A DNA stretch of 64,000 nucleotides from Pseudomonas urmiensis (lineage in GTDB: Bacteria; Pseudomonadota; Gammaproteobacteria; Pseudomonadales; Pseudomonadaceae), in assembly GCF_014268815.2 (NCBI RefSeq), contig NZ_JABWRE020000001.1, forward strand, positions 2,423,001-2,487,000, read 5' to 3'. This document shows, one piece after another, positions 54,250 to 64,000 of this stretch. The position numbers and the translations under genes were made by a program. Every line of letters starts with the position of its first letter. The stretch's first letter is position 1. Below the pieces are notes generated by a model. The model was not told where the DNA came from, ran no database searches, and saw only the letters and a list, made by a program, of their open reading frames with translations.

Positions 54250-54930
54250 ATGACCCGCGTACTGACCATCGAAGACGACGCCGTCACCGCCCAGGAAATC
54301 GTCGCTGAACTGTCCAGCCACGGCCTTGAGGTGGACTGGGCCGATAACGGCCGGGAAGGCTTGTCCAAGGCCATTGCCGGTGGCTATGACCTGATCACCC
54401 TCGACCGCATGCTGCCCGAGGTCGATGGCCTGACCATCGTCACAACCTTGCGCAACCTCAAGATCGCCACGCCGATCCTGATGATCAGCGCCCTGTCCGA
54501 TGTCGACGAACGCGTGCGCGGCCTGCGCGCTGGCGGCGATGACTACCTGACCAAGCCATTCGCCTCCGACGAGATGGCCGCCCGGGTCGAAGTGCTGCTA
54601 CGGCGCAACAGCGTGCCCATGACCCAGACCCGCCTGCAGGTCGCCGACCTTGAGCTGGACCTGATCAGCCACGAAGCACGCCGCGGCGAACAGACCCTGA
54701 ACCTGCTGCCTACCGAGTACAAGCTGCTGGAATACCTGATGCGCCATTCCGGCCAGGTGATCACTCGGATGATGATCTTCGAGGAGGTCTGGGGCTATCA
54801 CTTCGACCCCGGCACCAACCTTATCGATGTACACATTGGGCGTTTGCGCAAGAAGATCGACTCGCCCGGCCAGTCGCCGCTGATCCGTACCGTACGGGGC
54901 TCGGGCTATGCCATTGCTGAACCCGTCTAA
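54250..54930 (+). CDS. OmpR-family two-component response regulator
   Basis: A 226-residue regulator. The receiver domain shows the acidic pair EDD at residues 8-10, phospho-acceptor D52 (LITLDRMLP) and K102 (DDYLTKPF). The C-terminal winged helix shows NLLPTEYKLLEYLMRHSGQVITR and DVHIGRLRKKID. It resembles the CzcR/IrlR-type branch. The histidine kinase gene overlaps it by 23 bp. The signal is unknown. Confidence 0.9.
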   Translation: MTRVLTIEDDAVTAQEIVAELSSHGLEVDWADNGREGLSKAIAGGYDLITLDRMLPEVDGLTIVTTLRNLKIATPILMISALSDVDERVRGLRAGGDDYLTKPFASDEMAARVEVLLRRNSVPMTQTRLQVADLELDLISHEARRGEQTLNLLPTEYKLLEYLMRHSGQVITRMMIFEEVWGYHFDPGTNLIDVHIGRLRKKIDSPGQSPLIRTVRGSGYAIAEPV

Positions 54931-56290
54931 GGGCTGGAGCTCCTCGACCAGCCGCCTGTTGGCGCTGTACAGCTTTCTGTTCGTGGCCTGGAGCAGCATC
55001 CTCATGGGGGTGCTGTACTTCGAGGTCTCCAGCTACCTGAACAAACTCACCCGCCACTCGATGCTGCAGCGCCAGCACTTGTTCGCCCACATGAGCGGCA
55101 AGCAGCTGGACGATGCACTGATTGCCAGCCAGGCCTTCGAAGAGCGTAGCTTTGACGCCTACGGGCTGTTCGACGCCCAGCTCAATCCGATTGGCGGGCG
55201 GATCCGCAGCATACCGCCGGAGTTGGGGCTGGACGGCAAGATCCATGAGCTCAAGCGTTGCCTGGACGCAGATGACCCACACATGCTCAGCGATAGCTGC
55301 GATGCCGTGGCGATCAAGGTTCAGGATGGCCGCTGGCTGGTGCTGCTACGCGATAACGGCTCGTTGTTCGTGGTCACCCGGATCATCCTCGATGCCCTGC
55401 TCTGGGGCATCTCGCTGACCCTGATCCCAGGTTTCGCTGGCTGGTATTTGCTGCGCCGACGCCCGCTCAAACGTATCCGCGCGGTGCAGGCCAGCGCCGA
55501 GTTGATCGTCGCCGGCGACCTGACCCACCGCCTGCCGCTGTCGGCACGCCGCGATGAGCTGGACATGCTCGCTGCCATCGTCAACGCCATGCTCGATCGC
55601 ATCGAGCGGCTGATGCACGAGGTCAAGGGTGTGTGCGACAACATTGCCCATGATCTGCGCACACCGCTGACCCGCCTGCGCGCACAGCTTTACCGGATTC
55701 GACAGCAAAGTGGCGATGATTCGCCGCAGGCCGAGGCGCTGGACCAGGCCATTGGTGAAACCGACACGCTGATGGCGCGTTTTCGCGGCTTGCTGCGCAT
55801 CAGCGAGTTGGAAGACCGCCAGCGCCGGGCCGGGTTCGTCGAACTCGATCCGCATGCGCTGTTAGTCGAGCTGCATGATTTCTACCTGCCGCTGGCCGAG
55901 GATGGCAGCATTCGCCTGAGCTTGGAGCAGCCGGCGCAGTTGGCGGCGTTGCACGGTGATCGCGAACTGCTGTTCGAGGCGTTGGCCAATTTGGTGGGTA
56001 ATGGCATCAAGTTCACCCCAGAGGGCGGCCAGGTGAGGATCGTCGCCCGGCAGGATGCCGAGGGCGTACATATTGCTATCGAGGACAGTGGCCCGGGGAT
56101 TCCCGAGCAGGAGCGAGCTGCGGTGTTGAAGCGGTTTTATCGCAGTGACGAAGGTCACCGGCATCCGGGGTTTGGGCTGGGATTGTCGATCGTGGCGGCG
56201 ATCGTGGATTTGCATGGGTTTAGGTTGGAGGTTGGCGAGAGTGAACTAGGCGGGGCAAGGTTGGTGCTGCACTGCCCGCTGGCCAGTTGA
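54908..56290 (+). CDS. Sensor histidine kinase
   Basis: A 460-residue inner-membrane kinase. Two membrane helices (about residues 16-38 and 160-185) flank a periplasmic sensor of roughly 120 residues. HAMP domain (RRRPLKRIRAVQASAELIVAGDL), then the phospho-accepting H248 in DNIAHDLRTPLTRLR, the N box LANLVGNGIKFTPEGG, and the G boxes DSGPGIP and GFGLGLSIVAAI. The start at ATG 54908 lies inside the end of the regulator gene; a TTG at 54914 is the alternative. It phosphorylates the preceding regulator. The periplasmic region has no recognised domain. Confidence 0.9.
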   Translation: MPLLNPSKGWSSSTSRLLALYSFLFVAWSSILMGVLYFEVSSYLNKLTRHSMLQRQHLFAHMSGKQLDDALIASQAFEERSFDAYGLFDAQLNPIGGRIRSIPPELGLDGKIHELKRCLDADDPHMLSDSCDAVAIKVQDGRWLVLLRDNGSLFVVTRIILDALLWGISLTLIPGFAGWYLLRRRPLKRIRAVQASAELIVAGDLTHRLPLSARRDELDMLAAIVNAMLDRIERLMHEVKGVCDNIAHDLRTPLTRLRAQLYRIRQQSGDDSPQAEALDQAIGETDTLMARFRGLLRISELEDRQRRAGFVELDPHALLVELHDFYLPLAEDGSIRLSLEQPAQLAALHGDRELLFEALANLVGNGIKFTPEGGQVRIVARQDAEGVHIAIEDSGPGIPEQERAAVLKRFYRSDEGHRHPGFGLGLSIVAAIVDLHGFRLEVGESELGGARLVLHCPLAS

Positions 56291-56294
56291 CGCC

Positions 56295-56413
56295 TGGGGC
56301 CGCTCTGCGACCCTTCGCGGGCAAGCCCGCTCCCACAAGGACTGCGCCGCCCTTAGGCATGCGCGGTCCCTGTGGGAGCGGGCTTGCCCGCGAAGGGTCG
56401 CAAAGCGGCCCCA
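56295..56413. repeat. REPIN with 43-bp arms
   Basis: Arms at 56295-56337 and 56371-56413 are inverted copies with one mismatch, around a 33-bp loop. They contain the REP core plus an extension (CGACCCTTCGCGGG). The element fills the space between the convergent histidine kinase and cysS genes and may also end transcription from both sides. Confidence 0.9.
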
Positions 56414-56423
56414 AAATGCCAGA

Positions 56424-57806
56424 TCAGTCAGCCAGACGCCAGGTAGTCGCGCCCTTGCTGTCCTCCAGCACCACGCCCATGGCCGTGATCTGGTCACGAA
56501 TCCGATCAGACTCCGCCCAGTTCTTGTCAGCACGTGCCTGCAGACGCGCCTGAATCAACGCCTCCACTTGCGCTGCATCGACCTTGCCTTCGGCACCGGC
56601 ACGCAGGAAGTCATCCGCCTCCAGCTGCAACACCCCCAGCACATCGCCCAGCTCACGCAGACGACCGGCCAGGCCAGCGGCGGCCTGCGGATCGCTGTCG
56701 CGCAGGCGGTTGATTTCGCGCACCAAGTCGAACAGCACCGCACAGGCTTCCGGCGTACCGAAGTCGTCGTTCATCGCCACGCTGAAGCGCTCGACGAACT
56801 CTTCACCACCAGCCGCGGCCACCCGCGGCAAGCCGCGTAGCGCGTGGTAGAAGCGTTCCAGCGCGCCCTTGGCATCGCGCAGACTGTCTTCGGAGTAGTT
56901 GATCGCACTGCGGTAGTGGCTGGCCACCAGCAGGTAGCGCACCACTTCCGGGTGGTACTTCTCGAGCACGTCGCGGATGGTGAAGAAGTTGTTCAACGAC
57001 TTGGACATCTTCTCGCCGTTGATACGGATCATGCCGCAGTGCATCCAGGCGTTGGCATACTGCTTGCCGGTGGCCGCTTCGCTCTGGGCGATCTCGTTCT
57101 CGTGATGCGGGAACTCCAGGTCGCTGCCGCCACCGTGGATGTCGAAGCTCTCGCCCAGGCAGCAGGTGGACATCACCGAGCACTCGATGTGCCAGCCTGG
57201 ACGACCCGGGCCCCATGGCGACTCCCAGCTCGGCTCGCCGGGCTTGACGCCCTTCCACAGGACGAAGTCGAGCGGGTCTTGCTTGGCCTCGTCGACTTCG
57301 ATGCGCGCGCCAATGCGCAGGTCTTCGATCTTCTTGCGCGACAGCTTGCCGTAACCGACGAACTTGCCGACCCGGTAGTACACGTCGCCGTTACCCGGCG
57401 CGTAGGCATAGCCCTTGTCGATCAGGGTCTGGATCATGGCGTGCATGCCGGCGATGTGGTCGGTGGCACGCGGCTCTTGATCGGGCGGCAAGATGTTCAG
57501 GCGGCGCTCATCTTCGTGCATCGCGTCGATCATGCGGGCGGTCAGCGCATCGAACGTCTCGCCGTTCTCGTTGGCGCGGTTGATGATCTTGTCGTCGATG
57601 TCGGTGATGTTGCGCACGTAGGTCAGGTCATAGCCGCTTTTACGCAGCCAACGGGTGACCAGGTCGAACGCCACCATGCTGCGGCCGTGGCCCAGGTGGC
57701 AGTAGTCGTAGACGGTCATGCCGCAGACGTACATGCGCACCTTGTTGCCATCGAGCGGCTTGAAGGCTTCCTTGGTCTTGCTCAGCGTGTTGTAGATGTT
57801 AAGCAC
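56424..57806 (-). CDS. cysS: Cysteinyl-tRNA synthetase
   Basis: A 460-residue class I aminoacyl-tRNA synthetase. Family motifs: [18 protein letters not shown] (HIGH-type, with a zinc Cys), [12 protein letters not shown] and [16 protein letters not shown] (zinc site), [13 protein letters not shown] (KMSKS loop). The start is a GTG at 57806 ([13 protein letters not shown]). It lies 10 bp after glnS on the same strand, so the two synthetases share a transcript. Confidence 0.97.
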   Translation of the reverse strand: MLNIYNTLSKTKEAFKPLDGNKVRMYVCGMTVYDYCHLGHGRSMVAFDLVTRWLRKSGYDLTYVRNITDIDDKIINRANENGETFDALTARMIDAMHEDERRLNILPPDQEPRATDHIAGMHAMIQTLIDKGYAYAPGNGDVYYRVGKFVGYGKLSRKKIEDLRIGARIEVDEAKQDPLDFVLWKGVKPGEPSWESPWGPGRPGWHIECSVMSTCCLGESFDIHGGGSDLEFPHHENEIAQSEAATGKQYANAWMHCGMIRINGEKMSKSLNNFFTIRDVLEKYHPEVVRYLLVASHYRSAINYSEDSLRDAKGALERFYHALRGLPRVAAAGGEEFVERFSVAMNDDFGTPEACAVLFDLVREINRLRDSDPQAAAGLAGRLRELGDVLGVLQLEADDFLRAGAEGKVDAAQVEALIQARLQARADKNWAESDRIRDQITAMGVVLEDSKGATTWRLAD

Positions 57807-57815
57807 GGCGATTCC

Positions 57816-59519
57816 TTAGCTACCCCAGGAGTCACGCAGGGTGACGGTGCGGTTGAACACCGGGCGGCCCGGCTGGGTGTCTTTCAGGTCGGCGCAGAAG
57901 TAGCCTTCGCGCTCGAACTGGAAACGGTCTTCAGGCTGGGCGTTGCCCAGGGAAGGTTCCGCACGACAACCGGTCAGCACCTGCAGCGAGTCTGGATTGA
58001 TGTTGTCCAGGAAGCTGCCGCCCTCCTCGGTCTTCTCCGGGTTGGCCGAGCGGAACAGGCGATCGTACAGGCGTACTTCGCATTCGACGCTGGTGGCGGC
58101 CGGCACCCAGTGGATCACGCCCTTGACCTTGCGCCCCTCGGGGTTCTTGCCCAGGGTGTCGGGGTCGTACGAGCAGCGCAGTTCGACGATGTTGCCTGCT
58201 GCGTCCTTGATCGCCTCGTCGGCGCGTATCACATAGCTGCCGCGCAGGCGCACTTCACCGTTTGGCTCAAGGCGCTTGTAGCCTTTTGGCGGCTCTTCCA
58301 TGAAGTCGTCACGGTCGATGTACAGCTCACGGGCGAACGGCAGTACGCGCACGCCCATGTCTTCTTTGGGGTGACGTGGCAGCTCGAGGTTTTCCACCTG
58401 GCCTTCTGGATAGTTGCTGATCACCACCTTCAGCGGACGCAGCACGCACATGGCGCGTGGCGCATTGCGGTCGAGGTCGTCACGGATGCTGAACTCGAGC
58501 ATGTTCATGTCGACCACGCCGTCGGAGCGGTTGGTGCCGATCATTTCGCAGAAGTTGCGGATCGATGCCGGGGTGTAGCCGCGACGGCGGAAGCCCGACA
58601 GAGTCGACATGCGCGGGTCGTCCCAGCCATGCACGTGCTGCTCGTCGACCAGCTGTTTGAGCTTGCGCTTGGAGGTAATGGTGTAGTTCAGGTTCAACCG
58701 GCTGAATTCGTACTGGCGCGGATGGGCCGGCACCGGCAGGTTGTCCAGGAACCAGTCGTACAGTGGACGATGACCTTCGAACTCCAGGGTGCAGATCGAG
58801 TGGGTGATGCCCTCGATCGCGTCCGACTGGCCGTGGGTGAAGTCATAGTTGGGGTAGATGCACCACTTGTCACCGGTCTGGTGGTGGTGGGCATGGCGGA
58901 TGCGGTAGAGGATCGGGTCGCGCAGGTTCATGTTCGGCGAGGCCATGTCGATCTTGGCCCGCAGCACCCGCTCGCCGTCCTTGAACTCGCCGGCCTTCAT
59001 GCGCGCGAACAGGTCGAGGTTTTCCTCGACGCTACGCTCGCGGAACGGGCTGTTCTTGCCAGGCTCGGTCAGGTTGCCCCGGTACTCCTTGGCCTGCTCA
59101 GGCGTCAGGTCGCAGACATAGGCGTTACCCGCCTTGATCAGCGCTACGGCCCAGTCGTGCAATTGGTCGAAATACTGCGAGGCGTAACGCACCGGACCTG
59201 CCCACTCGAAGCCCAGCCACTTGACATCATCCTGGATGGCGTCGATGTATTCCTGGTCTTCCTTGGCCGGGTTGGTGTCATCGAAACGCAGGTGGCAGAC
59301 GCCGCCGAACTCTTTGGCCAGGCCAAAGTTGACGCAAATCGACTTGGCATGGCCGATGTGCAGGTAGCCGTTAGGCTCCGGCGGGAAGCGGGTGACGATT
59401 TGCGTGTGCTTGCCCGAGTCCAGGTCGGCCTGGACGATCGGCCGCAGGAAGTTCGCAGGGACGGCGGGAGCGCCTTTGGCAGCGGCGTTGGGCGCGTTGT
59501 CGGCAGTGGGCTTGCTCAT
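57816..59519 (-). CDS. glnS: Glutaminyl-tRNA synthetase
   Basis: A 567-residue class I enzyme. The HIGH motif is [17 protein letters not shown]; the KMSKS-equivalent is [11 protein letters not shown], with Thr in place of Met. Other segments: [27 protein letters not shown] and the C-terminal anticodon-binding barrels. ATG 59519 is fixed by homology to MSKPT-type N-termini of Pseudomonas GlnRS. Divergent from ppiB. Confidence 0.97.
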   Translation of the reverse strand: MSKPTADNAPNAAAKGAPAVPANFLRPIVQADLDSGKHTQIVTRFPPEPNGYLHIGHAKSICVNFGLAKEFGGVCHLRFDDTNPAKEDQEYIDAIQDDVKWLGFEWAGPVRYASQYFDQLHDWAVALIKAGNAYVCDLTPEQAKEYRGNLTEPGKNSPFRERSVEENLDLFARMKAGEFKDGERVLRAKIDMASPNMNLRDPILYRIRHAHHHQTGDKWCIYPNYDFTHGQSDAIEGITHSICTLEFEGHRPLYDWFLDNLPVPAHPRQYEFSRLNLNYTITSKRKLKQLVDEQHVHGWDDPRMSTLSGFRRRGYTPASIRNFCEMIGTNRSDGVVDMNMLEFSIRDDLDRNAPRAMCVLRPLKVVISNYPEGQVENLELPRHPKEDMGVRVLPFARELYIDRDDFMEEPPKGYKRLEPNGEVRLRGSYVIRADEAIKDAAGNIVELRCSYDPDTLGKNPEGRKVKGVIHWVPAATSVECEVRLYDRLFRSANPEKTEEGGSFLDNINPDSLQVLTGCRAEPSLGNAQPEDRFQFEREGYFCADLKDTQPGRPVFNRTVTLRDSWGS

Positions 59520-59779
59520 AGGATCCTTGAATGCACGTATTCGGCCTGGGTAGGCCTATTGAATCAAAGGGCCTATCATAGCCGAAGCAGTCAAGCTGCT
59601 GACAGCCGGACACCGACAAAGTGGCACGATTTATCGCAGTGTTTATCGCGACGGTGTAGCGTAATCCGGCAAAATGGCCGCCGCGCACTTGTGTCGCGCT
59701 CGCCCGATCCTGCGTCAGGTGACAATATGCGCACCTGTGCACCCTATTTCCAAAATGCCTTGATAGAGCGAATTTCAGC

Positions 59780-60283
59780 ATGTCCAAAGTCAAATTGAGC
59801 ACCAACCACGGCGACATCGTCCTGCAACTGGATGCCGAAAAGGCCCCGCTGACCGTTGCCAACTTCCTGGAATACGTCAAAGCAGGCCACTACAGCAACA
59901 CCGTGTTCCACCGTGTGATCAAGGGCTTCATGATCCAGGGCGGCGGTTTCGAACCAGGCATGAACGAAAAACGCGACAAGAAGCCAAGCATCCAGAACGA
60001 AGCCGACAACGGCCTGAAGAACGACAAGTACACCATCGCCATGGCCCGTACCATGGAGCCGCATTCGGCCTCCGCGCAGTTCTTCATCAATGCCTCGAAC
60101 AACGACTTCCTCAACCACAGCGGCAAGAACGTGCAGGGCTGGGGCTACGCCGTGTTCGGTAAAGTGACCGAAGGCCAGGACGTGGTCGACAAGATCGAAG
60201 GCGTTGCCACCGGTTCCAAGGCCGGCCACCAGGACGTGCCGAAAGACGACGTGATCATCGAGAAAGCCGAGATCATTGAGTGA
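59780..60283 (+). CDS. ppiB: Cytoplasmic peptidyl-prolyl isomerase B (cyclophilin)
   Basis: A 167-residue cyclophilin without signal peptide, catalysing cis-trans isomerisation of prolyl bonds. Motifs include [37 protein letters not shown] and [12 protein letters not shown]. The stop overlaps the GTG start of lpxH (GTGA), which ties the two genes together as in other pseudomonads. Confidence 0.96.
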   Translation: MSKVKLSTNHGDIVLQLDAEKAPLTVANFLEYVKAGHYSNTVFHRVIKGFMIQGGGFEPGMNEKRDKKPSIQNEADNGLKNDKYTIAMARTMEPHSASAQFFINASNNDFLNHSGKNVQGWGYAVFGKVTEGQDVVDKIEGVATGSKAGHQDVPKDDVIIEKAEIIE

Positions 60284-61002
60284 TTCTGCTGATCTCTGAT
60301 CTGCACCTGCAAGAAGAACGCCCGGACATTTCCCGGGCGTTTGTTGATCTGCTCGAAGGCCGTGCGCGTCACGCCAAGGCGCTGTACATCCTGGGCGACT
60401 TCTTTGAAGCCTGGATCGGCGATGACGCCATGAGTCCTTTCCAGCAGTCGATCTGCCAGGCCTTGCGCCAGCTCAGCGACGCTGGAACGGCGATCTACCT
60501 GATGCACGGCAACCGCGACTTTCTGCTTGGCCAGGACTTCTGCAAGGCCGCTGGCGCCACGCTGCTGGACGACCCTTGCGTGGTCGAGCTGGGGGGTGAG
60601 CCCGTACTGCTGATGCATGGCGATACCTTGTGCACCCGCGACCTGGGCTACATGAAGCTGCGCCGCTACCTGCGCAACCCGCTGAGCCTGTGGATCCTGC
60701 GGCACCTGCCGCTGTCCACCCGGCAAAAGCTGGCGCGCAAGCTGCGTAGCGAAAGCCAGTCGCAAACGCGCATGAAAAACACCGAGATCGTCGACGTTAC
60801 CCCTGAGCAAGTGCCCCTGGTGATGGCTGCGCACGGCGTGCGTACGCTGGTGCATGGGCATACCCACCGGCCGGCGATTCACAAGCTGGTGGTCGATGGT
60901 CAGCCAGCACGGCGTATCGTGCTCGGCGACTGGGACCGCCGCGGCTGGGCGTTGCAGGTCGATGAACAGGGCTTCCAGCTGGCCCCGTTCGACTTCAACT
61001 GA
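60280..61002 (+). CDS. lpxH: UDP-2,3-diacylglucosamine diphosphatase LpxH
   Basis: A 240-residue calcineurin-like metallophosphatase that makes lipid X in lipid A synthesis. Metal ligands are visible in order: [29 protein letters not shown] and HGHTHRP. The start is the GTG at 60280 overlapping the ppiB stop. It acts at the inner-membrane surface. Confidence 0.96.
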   Translation: MILLISDLHLQEERPDISRAFVDLLEGRARHAKALYILGDFFEAWIGDDAMSPFQQSICQALRQLSDAGTAIYLMHGNRDFLLGQDFCKAAGATLLDDPCVVELGGEPVLLMHGDTLCTRDLGYMKLRRYLRNPLSLWILRHLPLSTRQKLARKLRSESQSQTRMKNTEIVDVTPEQVPLVMAAHGVRTLVHGHTHRPAIHKLVVDGQPARRIVLGDWDRRGWALQVDEQGFQLAPFDFN

Positions 61003-61207
61003 TCTGCTTCTCACTGCTCAGCCCTGGCTTGATTGGCGGCCTGCCCGCGAACACGCCAGGGCTGATGCAACTCAAATGGATGCAAACGGCACATTGCTGC
61101 CCTGCAACTGCACGCGAACAAATCCTTCCTATACTGCAGCTGGCGTCCTTGCAGTGCCGACCGCCCATTCAATGCAATACCTCCCATAACAACAAGCGAG
61201 GTGGCAG

Positions 61208-62971
61208 ATGGTTTGGCAGCAGATCTACGATCCGTTCGGGAGCCCCTGGCTCTCCACCCTCATGGCCGCAGTCCCCGTCGTGGTGATGCTGGCGGCACTG
61301 GCGTTCTTCCACATCAAAGCGCATATCGCCGCCCTGCTCGCCCTGGCGTCGGCCTTGCTGATTTCCATCCTGGCGTTCGACATGCCCGCCAACATGGCAG
61401 GTTCTGCGGCGTTGTACGGCGCGGCCAACGGCCTGCTGCCCATCGGCTGGATCGTGCTCAACATCATCTTCCTGCACCGCCTGACCACCGAAAACGGCTC
61501 GTTCAAGGTGCTGCAGGACTCGCTCGCACGCATCACTGACGACCGTCGCCTGCAGTTGTTGCTGATCGCGTTCTGCTTCGGCGCCTTTTTCGAAGGAGCG
61601 GCGGGCTTTGGCACACCGGTGGCGGTGACCGGGGCGATTCTGATCGGCCTGGGCTTTTCGCCCCTGGCCGCCTCGGGCCTGGCGCTGATCGCCAACACCG
61701 CGCCCGTCGCCTTCGGCGCCCTGGGCACGCCGATCATCACCCTGGCCAAGGTCACCGGTCTGGATGAAATGGAGCTGTCGATGATGGTCGGTCGACAGTT
61801 GCCGTTCTTCTCGGTGATCGTGCCGTTCTGGTTGATCTGGGCGTTTGCCGGCTGGCGCAAGACGATCGAAATATGGCCGGCGATTCTGGTGGCCGGGGTC
61901 AGCTTTGCCATTCCGCAGTTTCTGGTGTCGAACTACCACGGGCCAATGCTGGTGGATGTGATCGCCGCATTGATCTCCATGGCCTGCCTGACCGGCTTTT
62001 TGCGGGTGTGGAAACCGGCCACGGTGCACACCTCTGCTGCACTCACCGGGCGGGTGGACAATTCCAAGGTCGAAGCCGACCCCAAGGCGCCTGCTGGCGA
62101 TACCCTGGCCTTCAGCCAGTCGGACAGGCGCACGGTGCTGCGGGCGTGGATGCCTTGGATCATCCTCACGGTATTCGTCTTCGCCTGGGGCACGGCCAGC
62201 TTCAAGAACCTGTTCGATACCCGCCCCGCGCTGGACCCTGCTACAGGCGTGGTGATGATGGACGCGCAGGGCAAGCCGCTGCGTGAAGCCAACCCAATCT
62301 TCGCCCCGAGCATCACGTTCGAGGCCATCCACCAGCAGATCGAAAAAGTCCCGCCTGTTGTGCCCACGCCGAAAAAAGAGGACGCGGTGTACAAGTTCAC
62401 CTGGCTGACCTCGACCGGTAGCGGGATCTTGCTGGCGGCGATTCTCGGCGGCCTGCTGATGGGCTACTCGCCGCTAGCCCTGGCCAAGCAGTACCTGCGC
62501 ACGATCTGGGTGGTGCGTTATTCGCTGATCACCATCGTCGCGATGCTCGCCCTGGGGTTTCTCACGCGCTACTCAGGGCTGGATGCGACCATGGGCCTGG
62601 CGTTTGCCGCCACCGGCATTTTCTACCCGATGTTCGGCACCCTGCTGGGCTGGCTGGGGGTCGCCCTGACCGGCTCGGACACCGCCTCCAACGTGCTGTT
62701 CGGCGGGCTGCAGCGGGTGACCGCCGAGCAACTTGGCCTGAGCCCGGTACTGATGGCTGCGGCCAACAGCTCGGGTGGGGTGATGGGCAAGATGGTCGAT
62801 GCGCAGTCGATCGTGGTCGCCTCCACCGCGACCCGCTGGTATGGGCATGAAGGCGAGATCCTGCGCTATGTGTTCTTCCACTCGGTGATCCTGGCAATTC
62901 TGGTCGGCGGCCTGGTGACCTTGCAGGCGTACGTGGCGCCGTTCACGGCGATGGTGGTCGGCGGCGGCTGA
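61208..62971 (+). CDS. lctP: L-lactate permease (LctP family)
   Basis: A 587-residue carrier with 12 or more membrane helices, matching the LctP/LldP family, which imports lactate and glycolate with protons. Signature stretches: FFEGAAGFGTPVAVTGAILIGLGFSPL, NTAPVAFGALGTPIITLAKVTGL and GWLGVALTGSDTASNVLFGGLQRVTAEQLGLSPVLMAAANSSGGVMGKMVDAQSIVVA. The ATG follows GCGAGGTGGCAG. No lactate dehydrogenase genes lie next to it, so regulation cannot be inferred here. Confidence 0.93.
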   Translation: MVWQQIYDPFGSPWLSTLMAAVPVVVMLAALAFFHIKAHIAALLALASALLISILAFDMPANMAGSAALYGAANGLLPIGWIVLNIIFLHRLTTENGSFKVLQDSLARITDDRRLQLLLIAFCFGAFFEGAAGFGTPVAVTGAILIGLGFSPLAASGLALIANTAPVAFGALGTPIITLAKVTGLDEMELSMMVGRQLPFFSVIVPFWLIWAFAGWRKTIEIWPAILVAGVSFAIPQFLVSNYHGPMLVDVIAALISMACLTGFLRVWKPATVHTSAALTGRVDNSKVEADPKAPAGDTLAFSQSDRRTVLRAWMPWIILTVFVFAWGTASFKNLFDTRPALDPATGVVMMDAQGKPLREANPIFAPSITFEAIHQQIEKVPPVVPTPKKEDAVYKFTWLTSTGSGILLAAILGGLLMGYSPLALAKQYLRTIWVVRYSLITIVAMLALGFLTRYSGLDATMGLAFAATGIFYPMFGTLLGWLGVALTGSDTASNVLFGGLQRVTAEQLGLSPVLMAAANSSGGVMGKMVDAQSIVVASTATRWYGHEGEILRYVFFHSVILAILVGGLVTLQAYVAPFTAMVVGGG

Positions 62972-63013
62972 AAGTCTGGGTAAAATGCCGATTTATCCGT
63001 AGAGGATCCTGCA

Positions 63014-63979
63014 ATGGACCTGCAGTTTCTGGGCACCTCCTCCGGGGTGCCCACCAAGGCCCGCAATGTCAGCGCCACGGCCGTGATCGAGGCCTCCGGC
63101 AAAGGCTGGTACCTGGTCGATTGCGGCGAAGGCACGCAACACCAACTGCTGCACACCCCGCTGTCGATGCGCGACTTGCGCGCCATTTTCATCACCCATG
63201 TGCATGGCGATCACTGCTATGGCCTGCCAGGTTTGCTGGCCAGTGCCGGCATGTCTGGGCGCAGCGAACCACTGCCGATGATCCTGCCGCTGGCCTTGCA
63301 CGACTGGCTACGCCAAAGCCTGGCCGTGAGCCAGACCTACCTGCCCTTCGAGCTGCACTTGCAGGCTGTGGAAACTCTCCAGCACTGGAGCAGCGCCCAG
63401 GTGCAGGTGAGCACCGTCGAGCTGTCGCACCGGGTGCCCAGTTATGGCTTCGTGTTTAGCGAAATCAATCCCGAGCCGCGCCTGGATACCGACAAGCTGC
63501 TGGCCGATGGCATTGCCCGTGGGCCGCTGTGGGGTGAGCTGGCCCAGGGCCGCTCGGTCGAGCACGCCGGCCAACAGCTCGCTGCGCAGGATTACCTGAA
63601 GCCCTCGCGCCCGCCACGACGCGTCATCGTCTGTGGCGACAACGATTCACCGAACCTGTTGGCCGAAGTGGCCAAAGGTGCCGATGTACTGGTACATGAA
63701 GCGACCTTCACCCAGCCCATCCTGGCACGTGCACAGTCGAACTTTGGCCATAGCACTGCCGCCGCTGTCGCACAGTTCGCCCACGCTGCGGGGGTGCCTA
63801 ACCTGGTGCTGACGCACTTCAGTGCCCGCTACCAGGACAATCCGCAGCGCAGCCCCTCGATCGATGATGTGCGTGCCGAGGCGTTGGCCCATTACAGCGG
63901 GCAGCTGATCCTGGCGCGAGATCTACAGCGTTACCACCTGGACCGGGAAGGCCGGCTGCAGCCGATAGCCAGCCTTTGA
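63014..63979 (+). CDS. rnz: Ribonuclease Z (MBL fold)
   Basis: A 321-residue metallo-beta-lactamase-fold nuclease for tRNA 3'-end maturation. The N-terminus [19 protein letters not shown] is the tRNase Z opening; the zinc motif THVHGDH has H62, H64, D66 and H67, followed by later ligands in VICGDND, LVHEATF and [11 protein letters not shown] 63014 follows AGAGGATCCTGCA. Complete within the window, 21 bases before its right-hand end region. Confidence 0.93.
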   Translation: MDLQFLGTSSGVPTKARNVSATAVIEASGKGWYLVDCGEGTQHQLLHTPLSMRDLRAIFITHVHGDHCYGLPGLLASAGMSGRSEPLPMILPLALHDWLRQSLAVSQTYLPFELHLQAVETLQHWSSAQVQVSTVELSHRVPSYGFVFSEINPEPRLDTDKLLADGIARGPLWGELAQGRSVEHAGQQLAAQDYLKPSRPPRRVIVCGDNDSPNLLAEVAKGADVLVHEATFTQPILARAQSNFGHSTAAAVAQFAHAAGVPNLVLTHFSARYQDNPQRSPSIDDVRAEALAHYSGQLILARDLQRYHLDREGRLQPIASL

Positions 63980-64000
63980 GGCGCATCGCTAACAGCCACG

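Noticed and set aside
56844..59798. 984-codon open frame on the plus strand
   Set aside because: It is antisense to cysS and glnS, which are unmistakable; the product is low-complexity Val/His/Ala-rich text created by high-GC codons read backwards.

Overview
This window looks like a chromosomal segment of a Pseudomonas of the P. putida group. The evidence is high GC, the DUF1652 and PA4780-type RIO kinase genes, a ProP with its C-terminal coiled coil, the cysS-glnS-ppiB-lpxH neighbourhood, and several P. putida-type REP elements (core GGGAGCGGGCTTGCCCGCG) between genes. No rRNA, tRNA, CRISPR array or insertion sequence was recognised.

Layout. 1-5.98 kb: end of a flavin monooxygenase, ureidoglycine aminohydrolase (allE-type), a START-domain protein, small membrane or unknown proteins, AlkA and a pirin. 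6-18.6 kb: a LysR regulator, an ankyrin protein, RIO-like kinase, ProP, a DUF2231/sorbosone-dehydrogenase pair, ChrA, a DUF3455 protein with an ECF sigma/anti-sigma pair, Kup, and a CigR/RcnB-like protein. 18.7-29.8 kb: a tricarboxylate catabolic region with an OprD porin, a CitMHS carrier, a DctA-type carrier and a PrpF-family isomerase under a divergent LysR gene, followed by TcuB, TcuA, a second LysR gene and a 2-hydroxyacid dehydrogenase. Together these would import tricarballylate- or aconitate-like acids and feed them to cis-aconitate. 30.1-34.4 kb: a TonB-dependent siderophore receptor with a FecI/FecR pair behind a Fur-box-like site; fecR carries an in-frame amber stop. 34.4-36.7 kb: a secreted Arg/Trp/His-rich protein, a MAPEG/DUF2834 pair, an XRE regulator and a DUF1289 protein.

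36.85-42.4 kb: a complete urease operon (ureD-A-B-C-E-hupE/ureJ-F-G, minus strand). 42.8-51.9 kb: an accessory type VI secretion island with VgrG, a DUF4123 adaptor, a VasX-like pore-forming effector candidate, two DUF6708 membrane proteins (candidate immunity proteins) and a TssL/DotU homologue. Between the two DUF6708 genes lies a 42-codon reading frame that matches the tail of the effector, apparently the remnant of a displaced effector C-terminus. 52-64 kb: a VOC protein, a small unknown gene, an ABC-F ATPase fragment, ilvE, a two-component system, cysS, glnS, ppiB, lpxH, a lactate permease and a ribonuclease Z gene.

The most interesting points are the orphan effector tail with its duplicated immunity-like genes, the interrupted fecR, and the Tcu plus PrpF pathway that has several transporters but no TcuC.
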